Of a DNA stretch of 64,000 nt, positions 11,146-20,899 are shown one piece after another (positions within the stretch are counted from its first letter, which is position 1; each line of letters starts with the position of its first letter). The stretch covers positions 80,030 through 144,029 of the forward strand of contig WNNJ02001732.1 of the NCBI GenBank assembly GCA_012934845.2. The letters run 5' to 3'. Position numbers and translations under genes: made by a program. Under the pieces are notes generated by a model. The model was given only the letters and a program-made list of their open reading frames with translations. It ran no database searches and was not told the DNA's origin. The stretch is from Pomphorhynchus laevis. Taxonomy: Eukaryota > Acanthocephala > Palaeacanthocephala > Echinorhynchida > Pomphorhynchidae.

Positions 11146-14100
11146 TATTTTAACGTGGCAAACGCGTGCCAGCGCACACTTACATGACCACAACAAAACA
11201 AAAATGTAAATCATGTGTCGAGGAGGTGTTCGTTCAGGCGAGTGGGGCGGCGACGAGGAAGGGTCGGAGACCGTAGTTGTTGGAGTAATTGGGAAGTGGA
11301 GTAAGAGGGAATGACTGGAACGCAGCGATAAAGAGGTGGGGGCGAGTGTCGTTTAATGATTATTCGTTGTAGGGGTAGGATGATGGATTTTGGAGAATTT
11401 GCGAAAATGCTAAGTAATCGATTTTAGGGATAAGAAGCAATGAAAGAAGAGACATACAAGAACGGAAGTCGATAAGGGGGAGATACGGCGGATGCCACGT
11501 AGAATTAAGTTCGACGAGCGGATATTGTCACGGACGAAGGGTTTAAGGGAAAGGTGATCATCGAAATAGAAGCCTAATAAAGTAAGATTATGTACTATGG
11601 GATGATAAATGAGGCAAAAGATACAGTGGGAGGAGATATGTTTGGTTTACGGGGGAAGATCCACATTATTTTGGACTTGTCGGGGTTTAGAACGAGATGG
11701 AAATTGGATAGACGTTTGTAGATAGAAGAAATACAGTTGGAGGCAGAAATGCCGATATCGTGTATGCGATGTGCGGTTGCATAAGCGAAGATTAGGATGT
11801 CATCGGCGTATTACATGACGTTAAAGGAGTAAGGTTTGATAAACGGAGAGAGATCGCCAAGCAGAAGAGAGAAATGCAGGGTACCAAGGACTGAACCTTG
11901 TGGGACCCCGCAAAAAATAAGGATGGGAGGGAGTGTGATGAATTAGAACAGACGCGAAAAGAATATCGGATAGATATGAAGCAAACCATGCAACGGAGGA
12001 AGAAATGCCATAATGATAATGAAGCAGAGAAAGGAGGATGGAGTTGTCGTCGATGTCGAAGGCGGATGAGAGATCTAGAGAGATGATAACACTATATAGA
12101 GCCTTGTCACGAGAAATGAGTAGTTCGTTGTAAACTTTCATGCAGGCGATTTCTTTGGAGTGATTAGAGCGGAAACCGGATTGGAAAGGAGGGTACATAT
12201 TGGATGACGAGAGATAAGCGTTGATCCGTATAAAGATGAGGCGTTCTAAAAACGCTTAGAAAGAGTAGGGAGTAGTGAAATGAAGCGATAGCTACAAGGA
12301 AGGGGTCGATCAATTGTTTCTTAAGGAGGGGACGAACGATTGCGGATTTCCCGAGTGAAGGGAATGTACGACTGCGGATGGACGAGTTAAACAAGGTTAT
12401 GAGAAAAGGGGATATAGATGATCATATGGATTTAAGTATGTGGGTAGGCAGGGGATCGGCATGTGAGGTTTTGTTGGGCAAGGACATGAGGACAGATAAG
12501 ATTTCGATAGATGAAACAGGGAGAAGATGAAAGAGTTTCGGGAGGATAAGGCGAGGCGAGTAACTGTGAGATGGAATGGATACGGGGTTGTGAGAGAGCA
12601 ACGTCGATACTTTGGTCTGGAGAAATGACGAATAATCATGGAGATTGATGCTGCGAGGCGAAGAGGAGCGAGCAAGTATTGAGTTAAAAGTATGCCAGAG
12701 AGCCTTAGAGTTGAATGAAGTGTTGATTTTATTCTGCCAGAAGGAGTGGCATTTGGTACGTAGTAGGTTGAGATGAGACCGGCGAAGAGCAAGATAGGAA
12801 TCACGGAAAAATAGAGTAAACGAGCGGAAATCACGTCTGAGAGAGCGGTGATAGACTCGAAAATCATTACGGAGTCAACGCTTTGAGAGTAGGCATTGGA
12901 TGTCAATCCATGGGGCACGGTGCAAGCGACGGTGTGGGTGAGGCTTGAAGCACAAGAGAAGATCGAGAACGGATGTGAGTTTAGAGTCGAAAAGAAAGGC
13001 AAGATCGTGAGGAGAGGAATATGTTATTGTGGAATAGGATAGAGACGATTTGAGTAAAGCAAAGCGGAGAAGAGAGAGGTCAAGATATCTTCAAGGGCGA
13101 CGTAGGATTGTAGGTGTGTGAGGAGGGGTGTGGTTGTGAGTGAGATAAAGGGTTACGAGAAAGTGATCGGATAAACCAGGATCGAAGATGGACAGTGAGG
13201 TGTAGCCAGCAAAATGTTCGGGGACAGCGATGATACCGATTGTCCCGCCAAGGATATGTGTAGGAGCAGTGGTGATGGGTTTGTAGTTATAGTTGGATCG
13301 AATGTTGATGAACTAGATGGAATCGACGGAAGAGGGGCGGTCGAGGCGGGTGTTGAAGTCGCCAAGAACGATTGAAAAGATGGATGACAAAGAACAGTGA
13401 GACAGAAGGTCAGCGAGTTTGGTAAACAAATAAGGAGGTAGAAGCAGATGAACCAGGACGGTATACAATGGCAAGATCTAGAGTGATCGGGTTAGAAGAA
13501 CGACAAGTGAGAAGTTCAAAAGAGCAAGGACTGAAAGGGAAAGTGATTTTGCGAATAGACGCGGGGTAACGGGCGAATGCGACAATGCCGCCATGATTAG
13601 AGAATGTAGAACAGGATTAGCTAAGGGGGCAAGCGGATTCGACTAGTGAGCAACCGGCAGAGAGCAAACTGCGGATGGAGAGATTGTCGGCATCGGAGTG
13701 CCATGATTCAGTGCGGCAGAATATATCGATGAATTGCTTGGTGAATAGTTGAGGATGATATCGGATTTATTGAGAATAGATCTAGTGTTGAAGAGGCCGA
13801 GTCGGACACCGTGTGTGGTGGTGATGGAGGCTAGTAAGAAGACACGTAGGGGAGATAAAGCGCCATCGAATTTTTGGGCGGGTGTGGACAACTTGAAAAT
13901 TTCCGTCGATGTTTCGGATGGAGAGAGATGTTTCGTCGTTTTCCTCGCGACGGCGATTTCGATGCGGGCAGATGAGAGTTGATAGATTTTGGAGGGGGTG
14001 CGATCGGGGAAAATGCGAATGGCTGAAGAGGACATGAGTTTGAACCGTTGGGAGAGGACAGAGGACGAGTGAGAGCGAAGCTTGAAAACAACTTTTATGA

Positions 14101-14690
14101 AAGGGGGCTGGAAAGGATTAGATTGAAAAGATTTGTTTAGGCGGATGAATGCGACAGGAGAGATGTTGTTGAAAAAGGATGGTTTATCCACAGGAACAAG
14201 AGACGAAATGATGGATCTGAATGCAGAAACATCGTGGTCGAGACGTGCTTGTAGAGATAAAGAGGTGGAAGGAGTGATATTAGTGACGATGACGCAACGA
14301 TCGCGAGAAGGAAAGCGTTTCCGTCAAAGAGGACGACTAACGTGAGTTGGTGAGATTCTGATAGGAGAGCTGGGAGTTGAGGATATCAAGGGAGAAGGTT
14401 TGACAGCGGAAGACAAAGATGATTTGGATAATATGTGAGGAAAAATTATGAGTGGAAGGATTGTTGAGGTTGGTGGAGGTGATTTTGATTGAGGGATGAA
14501 GGTTATTGACAAACGAGACAGAAGGGAAGAGACGGGGGTGCCGGTAAGTGAAGACATGGGATTAGAGGTGCATGTGGTGACATGATCAGTCGGTTAATAA
14601 ATGACATCAGAAACGACTGGGTGGTTTGAGTGGACACGTTGGAGGTTGATATGTTCTTATGGGAGAGTCGCGTATGAGTTTAAGGCATTC
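11146..14690 (-). mobile_element. L2-like LINE, near full length, lightly broken
   Basis: Reading on the minus strand: ORF1-like Pro/Ser-rich frames (14557-14324 and 14191 onwards); endonuclease starting VRLGLFNTRSILNKSD near 13800 and a GDFN-like region near 13350; then reverse transcriptase with FQSGFRSNHSKEIACM, SLDLSSAFDIDDNSILL, PQGSVLGPLLFSLLLGDL and YADDILIFAYA near 11805; and NPDKSKIMW near 11690. This motif wording is that of the L2/CR1 group. A few frame shifts interrupt ORF2. The 3' end at about 11150 has the terminal signature TTTGCCACGTTAAAATAAAT. It interrupts a minus-strand LINE A copy, so it is the younger insertion. Confidence 0.8.
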
Positions 14691-15724
14691 GAACGCATTC
14701 GAATGCCTTAAAGAAATCAAAATATATGACATCGATGATTAATCCACCTGAAATTGTATCAGCATATTGTCCACGGCACTCCTAATATTCGGTAAGCATA
14801 AGCGGTCATGTAGAAAACAGTGCGGCGAGTCGCTCAAATAGTTTATTGAACTCATGACGCTTATTAAACTTTTGTGAAAATTTTTTCAAGTATCTTACTT
14901 ACAGTAGATGGTAAACTTATAGGCCTAAAGGTATCTACATCACAAGCGTTTTTCGTTTTTAAAAGTGGTACCACAATCACTTATTTCCAATCATTTGAAA
15001 TTATCGACGGATTGAGAGAAACATTAAATAATTTTGAAAGCGGTATGCTAGTATACATTTCAAGCGATCAAGGACATAAGTTGGGATATCGTCAGGACTA
15101 GCTGGTATACATTTAGATAATCTGGATAGCTCTCTTTCAACTTCCTTCATTGTGACAATTATGCACGGACTCTGACAGATTGATGAGCCATCAAACTGTT
15201 GACTTTATAATCATTATCTCTTTTTAAAGATAGCGCAAGCACACAAGTGGACGCTTCAGCGATTTATCTTCGGATCTCAACAAATTCATTTCTGATACGA
15301 ATGCGTCGAACACTATTAGATACTTTTGATTCGACAAGCATAATTCCAAAATCGCTTGGGTGTTTGTACCAAAGACATATCAACATCATTCTCGTACACG
15401 TATATCTTTTCCGATTTTAAGCGATTACATTCATTACGAATTCGTTTGTACTCACTATATGAACCTTTACTCTTCCTCCAGGGACTGCACGCTTTATTTC
15501 TGAACCCTATACAACGCTTTATTTAAATATCAAACCACGTGAGTTTATTAGACTTGTGATAGACTGCCACATGCTTTGTGATCATTACAAAAGAAAATCT
15601 CTTAGCATAGTCAACTATCAAATTTTTTGGAACAGTTTCCGTACTCGCTTCTCCTTATCTGATCTGCAAATATCCATGATAATCTCAATATTGATGATGC
15701 CTTTTTGGATTTGTATAATATAAT
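14691..15724 (-). mobile_element. LINE A linker and RT, right palindrome arm
   Basis: Reverse complement of about 7.42-8.50 kb, carrying the same RT phrases and ending in motif A (FDFFKAFE). It lacks short blocks kept in the other copies; for example the stretch present at 20165-20225 is missing near 15555. It ends at 15724, where the PX 3' terminus begins. Confidence 0.65.
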
Positions 15725-15954
15725 TAAATCAGCTAACTGAGTCTACGTATTTAATATAATTATAAAATATACAAAACATAATAATGCTAAATCAAAATTT
15801 AATAATTTTATAATAAAATAAATATTTGTTATAAGATTTTTTATAATTTGAATAAAGTTAAAATAAAAAATTGAAATTTTGAACAAACGTCATTTTAATG
15901 AATTGACTAATAAAAAACAGTCGTTTTATCAGAATAAGGATTAGAGGTCATGAG

Positions 15955-16025
15955 GAGGAACTGCTATGCTATTACGTTTCGTCCCCTAACTCCTCTACCC
16001 AACATAGCAGCGGGGCCAAATACGT
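15955..16025 (-). other. PX 3' structured segment
   Basis: Plus-strand arms CTGCTATG (15961-15968) and CATAGCAG (16003-16010) pair perfectly. GTCCCC (15981-15986) faces GGGGCC (16012-16017) with one mismatch. GAGGA and TCCTC arms are also present. Confidence 0.5.
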
Positions 16026-17168
16026 GTTAAAAACGTATTTCCTCTGATTAAATTTGATTTAATAGTATCTTATTCCAATACAAAATATATTATTTATTAT
16101 CCATCCATAAAAATTTTCCGCTAATGATTTTAAATTTATTTTTAATATTATTGTGTTGATTTATATATGTAATTATTTTCTGTTTGATGGTATTTTTATA
16201 GTAACCTTGTTTAAAATATGTATCTATTAAATTATTCAAATGATTTTGAAGAAAGCCAATATCATTACAAATTGTTGTATTCCTTAAAATTTCATTATTT
16301 AATGTTTATATTTTATATTATATGGTATGCATGAATGCTCATGCAAAAATATGTTTCTTGTAAATTTAAATGTCATCTTTACGATATAAATTAAAAGTAG
16401 TTTTAATTGATGTTAATACAATGCTCATATCAAGATATATACTTTATTTATCATTAATATTAGTTTTATTAAGAATTAGGCTACTTGGATAAATGTGCTC
16501 ACTAATTGAATACACATATATCATTAATGTATCGAAACATATATTTCATATATTTATATTGTTTAGATTTAGTTTTTACACAGTTATGAACAAATTCATA
16601 TTCTATAAAGCTTAAAAATAAGTCAGCTATAATTGGGCTACTATTACCACCCATTGGAACACCTTTTACTTGTCTAAATATAGATGTCCCTACTTTTAAA
16701 TAATTTTGATTTATTAAAATAGTTAAGGATTCTATTTATTCAATTTTATCCATATATTGTTATTTACTTGATGGTTTAATTTTTGTTAGATATGCGTTAT
16801 AGTTTTTATAACATATATATGTATATCTTCTTCCGAATATAAGATTAATTAATTTTTCTAATGCATCTTTAATATCTGCTAAATCTAGATTGGTATAAAG
16901 CGTACTAAAATCGTACGTATTTATATTCTGAAAATTTATTCCTTTAATATTATATTTATATTTCTAAATAATTAATATTAATTATTAATTAATACTGAAA
17001 TAAAGTTTTATACCTGTATTAATTTCGATTATCCTACAATATTTTTCGAAGTGTGCTTTAATTACTTTAAGTATTTTATTCATAATAAACCGAAAGCGGT
17101 TTTAATGTACATTCAAAAGCACTACATATGAACCTTGGTTTTATTGAATTTTTATGTAATTTTAGATT

Positions 17169-17432
17169 TCAATATAAAATAGGTATAGTTTTATTATCTA
17201 GTTCAACCTTTATACCCTTTTTATCCCTTATAGAACAGTGACTTGTAATAATTGTTTCTAAACTCAACTCACTACGTTCATATGTTGGATTTACATTTAA
17301 ATCATTAGAATTAACCTCTTTCATTAGTATATCATAATAAAGCTTTTTGCATATGAAGACAAAGTTATTACTAGCTTTATCAATAGTTGTTATTATATAG
17401 TTATGCTTTAATTTAGTAAGTTCTTTATACAT
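17169..17432 (-). CDS. PX protein fragment (DKASNN region)
   Basis: Open frame of 87 codons with YIITTIDKASNNFVFICKK, a conserved stretch just upstream of the reverse-transcriptase fingers in this element family, followed by LYYDILMKEV and NPTYERSE. It is part of the larger PX coding region and not an independent gene. Confidence 0.6.
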   Translation of the reverse strand: MYKELTKLKHNYIITTIDKASNNFVFICKKLYYDILMKEVNSNDLNVNPTYERSELSLETIITSHCSIRDKKGIKVELDNKTIPILY

Positions 17433-17646
17433 ATCTTTATTAATTTGATCTTTCCTATTATAATTGTTTGTTATTTTAGTTTTCTCTCTAATTTTATCTA
17501 ATATATAAGTTTTCCAAATGTTTATCTTTGATGTATGTAAGCTTTTACTATTAATCAGCTTATCAAAGTAAGCATTTAAGTCATTATATGTCGAATTGTA
17601 AATTTTATTTCTATTTTTATTATTATTTAATCTAATTTATACCATT

Positions 17647-18526
17647 CAATAAAGTTTGCTTCGGACAAGGGAGCATCTTCGTGGTTATGTACCAAACCAA
17701 CCCGAATGAGACATACGAGGCTAAATTCACAAGAGTTCCAAGACGCAATATGCGCAAGATACAATCTAAAAGCAAGCGAAACATCACTAAAATGTGCTTG
17801 TGGTTCTTACTTTACAACTTCTCATGCATTGTCATGTCATACTGGTGCCATGACTATTATCAGACATAACTTAGTGAGAGACATTGTAGCTAAGGAACTT
17901 GTAGGGGTATGCTGTGACGTGCAAATTGAGCCATGTTTACGATCTATACCAAACAACTACGTATTTAATAAGCCAACAACCTGCTCTGATGATCAAGCGC
18001 GGTCTGATATAGCTTGTAGAGGAATTTTCGGAGGAAATATGGTGCGATCCTTTTTGGACATATGTATTTACAGCTCTTTGGCACCTACATACTCTTGCAA
18101 AACTCCTCTCGAATGCCATATATACCATCAACAGCGGAAATATGCAAAGTACGGTGAACGAATTGCAGATATAGAAAGAGGTACTTTCTTTCCTCTTATA
18201 TTTTCTACGTCAGGTGGTATTGGACCTGAGACAGATAAAATACTAAAATGGATAGCAGCCAAATCTGCTGATCGTAATAAGCTTGCATACAGCGAATGTA
18301 TTTCTAGGCTGAAATCAAAAATCAGTGTCGCCATTGCAGTTAGTGCATCGGTTTGTATACGTGCTACAAGGCTTAGAATAAACAAACAAGCACAGTATTA
18401 TCAAACATAGTAAAAGATGGGCAAGCGTCTAAGATTTACATCAATGACTGATCAAAAAGCAAACAAATTTAAGGATATTATGTGTATTTGTTGTTTATTT
18501 TTATAATAAAAAAATATTAAAAAAAA
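17647..18526 (+). mobile_element. R2-like LINE 3' fragment with REL endonuclease, inserted in PX
   Basis: The 5'-truncated insertion is flanked by a 10-bp target duplication TTATACCATT at 17637-17646 and 18527-18536, and ends in an A-rich tail. The PX protein continues on both sides, so the insertion is younger than PX. Plus orientation. Confidence 0.75.
17706..18410 (+). CDS. R2-like LINE C-terminus: zinc knuckle and restriction-like endonuclease
   Basis: The frame is open for 234 codons in the insertion. It shows CACG-x6-HALSC (a CCHC-type knuckle), RHNLVRDIV, then ARSDIACRGIFGGN, FLDICIYSSLAPTY and KYAKYGERI. In R2/NeSL-type LINEs a CCHC knuckle and an RHN motif precede a PD-D-type restriction-like endonuclease, and the order here is the same, with RSD, LDI and KYAKY as likely active-site pieces. 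Related fragments lie at 25123-26792 and 34869-35770. The exact clade is not certain. Confidence 0.6.
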   Translation: MRHTRLNSQEFQDAICARYNLKASETSLKCACGSYFTTSHALSCHTGAMTIIRHNLVRDIVAKELVGVCCDVQIEPCLRSIPNNYVFNKPTTCSDDQARSDIACRGIFGGNMVRSFLDICIYSSLAPTYSCKTPLECHIYHQQRKYAKYGERIADIERGTFFPLIFSTSGGIGPETDKILKWIAAKSADRNKLAYSECISRLKSKISVAIAVSASVCIRATRLRINKQAQYYQT

Positions 18527-18610
18527 TTATACCATTTTGATAGCATTTTCCTTAATTCATTGTTTTCAATTAATTCTAGATTATGAGTGCATATATGTCC
18601 ATTTATTTTA

Positions 18611-18655
18611 GTCACGGTACTGATGAGCTCCGTAAGAGCAAAACGCGTCCACCGT
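18611..18655 (+). ncRNA. Hammerhead-like motif 1
   Basis: Stem I arm ACGGTA, core CTGATGA, stem II GCTC-CGTAA-GAGC, then AAAA (canonical GAAA), palindromic short stem III ACGCGT and GTC, then CACCGT which closes stem I with one mismatch next to the core. Confidence 0.5.
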
Positions 18656-18943
18656 TGTTGAAGTTTGTCGTCACACATAGAATGACTGGGCATTGGGTGT
18701 TCCAGGGCAGGTGTAACAACACATTATATTTTATATATTTGCACACTTAAAAGTGTCCCTGTAAAACAGCATTTCTATTAAAAGGAATTTAGTGCATGAT
18801 GCATGGTTAAACAGTAATACACACTGCCATGCACAGAGCGCATGCTAAATTCTCTCTGATGATTCAAATTAGGGGCAGTTCTGCTTTTCGGACTTTGATC
18901 ACTGTTTAAACGTGTGCTAAGGCGCCTACAGATGATTATTGTA

Positions 18944-18988
18944 GTCACGGTACTGATGAGCTCCGTTAGAGCAAAACGCGTCTACCGT
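18944..18988 (+). ncRNA. Hammerhead-like motif 2
   Basis: Same layout as motif 1, with loop CGTTA in stem II and TACCGT after the cleavage site, which pairs perfectly over 6 bp with ACGGTA. The G at the GAAA core is again A. Confidence 0.5.
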
Positions 18989-19006
18989 TTTTAATCTTAT
19001 GGATGG

Positions 19007-19477
19007 TTAATGGTTAGGAATATATTTACTTTTATGAGTACATATATGTTCATTTGTTTTATCAAAATTGAGACTTTTGCAATTGCATTCTGTTTCTATA
19101 ATGTTTCTAATATTATCGTTACATATTGATTTTAATTCTTTATTATAATTACAAATTTTTCGTCCTAATGGTAACAACTTATACCTTATTTTAGGAATAT
19201 ATTTACTTAAATCTGACCCTATTATTTCTTTACTTTTAGAATTATTTAAAAGTCCGGCTATATTTATGTTATCTATACATTTATTAATGAAGTTTATGGT
19301 TAATGTATATTTTCTATTGTTATTATTAACATTTATTGTCCGATTATAGTATTTTGTATTACAATAACTGTCTATTATACAACTTAGCCTATCATAGTCG
19401 TTAATTAATTTTTGATTTATTGAACAAATGATATCTTTAGAAAAACTTTTAATATTTATAATTGTTAATATTTTCAA
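19007..19477 (-). CDS. PX N-terminal protein fragment
   Basis: Open frame of 156 codons with RYKLLPLGRKICNYNKEL, then ECNCKSLNFDKTNEHICTH. A C-x-C followed by F and a HI-TH motif marks the N-terminal part of this reverse-transcriptase family, before a segment like NLELIENNELRK that is found beyond the nested unit at 18540-18605. Basic, Asn- and Ile-rich because of AT bias. A likely nucleic-acid-binding part, but function is not shown. Confidence 0.5.
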   Translation of the reverse strand: MKILTIINIKSFSKDIICSINQKLINDYDRLSCIIDSYCNTKYYNRTINVNNNNRKYTLTINFINKCIDNINIAGLLNNSKSKEIIGSDLSKYIPKIRYKLLPLGRKICNYNKELKSICNDNIRNIIETECNCKSLNFDKTNEHICTHKSKYIPNH

Positions 19478-19521
19478 GTTTATTTTTCTTATTCCTTATT
19501 TAATTATTCCTTATTCCTTAC

Positions 19522-20765
19522 TTCATTATATAATGTAAAATTACTAAAGGTATCTAAATCACAAGCGTTTTTCGTTTTTGGAAGTGGTACCACAATCACT
19601 CATTTCCAATCATTTGAAATTATCGACGGATTGAGAGAAACATTAAATAATTTTGAAAGCGGTATGCTAGTATACATTTCAAGCGATCAAGGACATAAGT
19701 TGGGATATCGTCAGGCCTAGCTGGTATACATTTAGATAATCTGGATAGCTATCTTTCAACTTCCTTCATTGTGACAATTATGCACGGACTCTGACAGATT
19801 GATGAGCCATCAAACTGTTGACTTTATAATCATTATCTCTTTTTAAAGATAGCGCAAGCACACAAGTGGACGCTTCAGCGATTTATCTTAGGATCTCAAC
19901 AAATTCATTTCTGATACGAATGCGTCGAACACTATTAGATACTTTTGATTCGACAAGCATAATTCCAAAATCGCTTGGGTGTTTGTACCAAAGACATATC
20001 AACATCATTCTCGTACACGTATATCTTTTCCGATTTTAAGCGATTACATTCATTACGAATTCGTTTGTACTCACTATATGAACCTTTACTCTTCCTCCAG
20101 GGACTGCACGCTTTATTTCTGAACCCTATACAACGCTTTATTTAAATATCAAACCACGTGAGTTTATTAGACCTCTTATGCTTGTTAAATACACACATGA
20201 TAGCAAATTCATCTTGACTTGTATAATCCCACTTTTGATAGACTGCCACATGCTCTACACATCGCGATCATTACAAAAGAAAATCCCTTAGCATAGTCAA
20301 CTATCACATTTTTTGGAACAGTTTCCGTACTCGCTTCTCCTAATCTGATCTGCAAATATCCATGATAATCTCAATATCGATAGTAACTGTTTGGATTTTC
20401 GTATAATATAATATTTTAATCATACTTCATTATATAATGTAAAATCATAATGGTTCTGTTTGAGATCTATCCGAAAACATGAATATAGAGCTGCGTGATA
20501 ATTCGTTGTAAGGAATGCGATGCATTGTATAACACTTTAGTCCACTTTTTGAGTGTTGATTTTCTACATTCCGATTCAACTAGATTGAAATCATCACACC
20601 TCAGTACTTTACATATGCTGCTCGTATTCTAGTTCTTCGTTGAAATATTCTTTGACCGTCCTTATTCACCTAGGTATTGTGCGCTACATAGTCTGCACAT
20701 ACCAATGTATAATATTTCTTCCGATTTACAGTTAAATACACGTGTTGGTGGATTACGAAGTCCGG
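19522..20765 (-). mobile_element. LINE A, third copy
   Basis: Reverse complement of about 7.03-8.26 kb with few differences, and including blocks that the right palindrome arm has lost. The first 22 bp (19522-19543) match a different part of LINE A, near 20425-20447, so the left end is rearranged. Confidence 0.7.
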
Positions 20766-20899
20766 TTAAGGTCAAAATTCTTACATGTACGCTAATGTTA
20801 TTGCAGCATTTGGCTCAATGTCTGAACATGAGAAAAGCCTTTTCGAGCAGGCCCTTGTCTGAACAAGATGTTGTCAGTAATATCTTCATACGGATGCTG

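Larger units (their letters stand above)
7025..15724. repeat. Large imperfect palindrome of nested LINEs
   Basis: Plus-strand sequence from about 7.4 to 10.245 kb recurs as its reverse complement from about 10.455 to 15.72 kb. Matching landmarks are the LINE A linker and RT (7.4-8.5 and 15.7-14.69 kb), the L2-like ORF1 (8.5-9.32 and 14.67-13.86 kb) and the LINE A C-terminus (9.7-10.21 and 10.96-10.53 kb). The left arm lacks the rest of the L2-like element and instead repeats about 240 bp of LINE A. The outer arms are almost identical; the inner part is more diverged. This looks like an inverted duplication of a whole nested locus followed by loss in one arm. Confidence 0.75.
18609..18990 (+). 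mobile_element. Retrozyme-like unit: 333-nt monomer between two hammerhead motifs
   Basis: Two copies of a hammerhead-like motif start with CTGATGAG at 18620 and 18953, exactly 333 nt apart, with predicted cleavage points after GTC at 18649 and 18982. The unit between has no coding frame. It sits inside PX, and imperfect direct repeats of about 27 bp containing CATATATGT(C/T)CATTT flank it (18584-18610 and 19031-19058). Retrozymes have this hammerhead-monomer-hammerhead layout. Both motifs read AAAA where GAAA is expected. Calling it a retrozyme is inference. Confidence 0.6.
15725..19510 (-). mobile_element. PX: longest Penelope-type retroelement copy, with two nested insertions
   Basis: Pieces on the minus strand, in order, are: 19477-19007 with ECNCKSLNFDKTNEHICTH; 18605-18540 with HICTHNLELIENNELRK; 17640-17169 with YIITTIDKASNNFVFICKK and NPTYE; then 16.95-16.2 kb with RT motifs corresponding to TYDFSTLYTNL, VPMGG and the C-terminus; then the 3' structure (15955-16025) and the terminal motif near 15740. 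Homologous multi-part RT proteins are known from cnidarians, molluscs and fungi. The RT layout is Penelope-like; subfamily is inference. The copy is broken in several places. Confidence 0.65.

Noticed and set aside
12397-13002. 201-codon minus-strand frame
   Set aside because: It is out of frame with the L2-like ORF2 that it overlaps; the true protein signal lies in the neighbouring frame.
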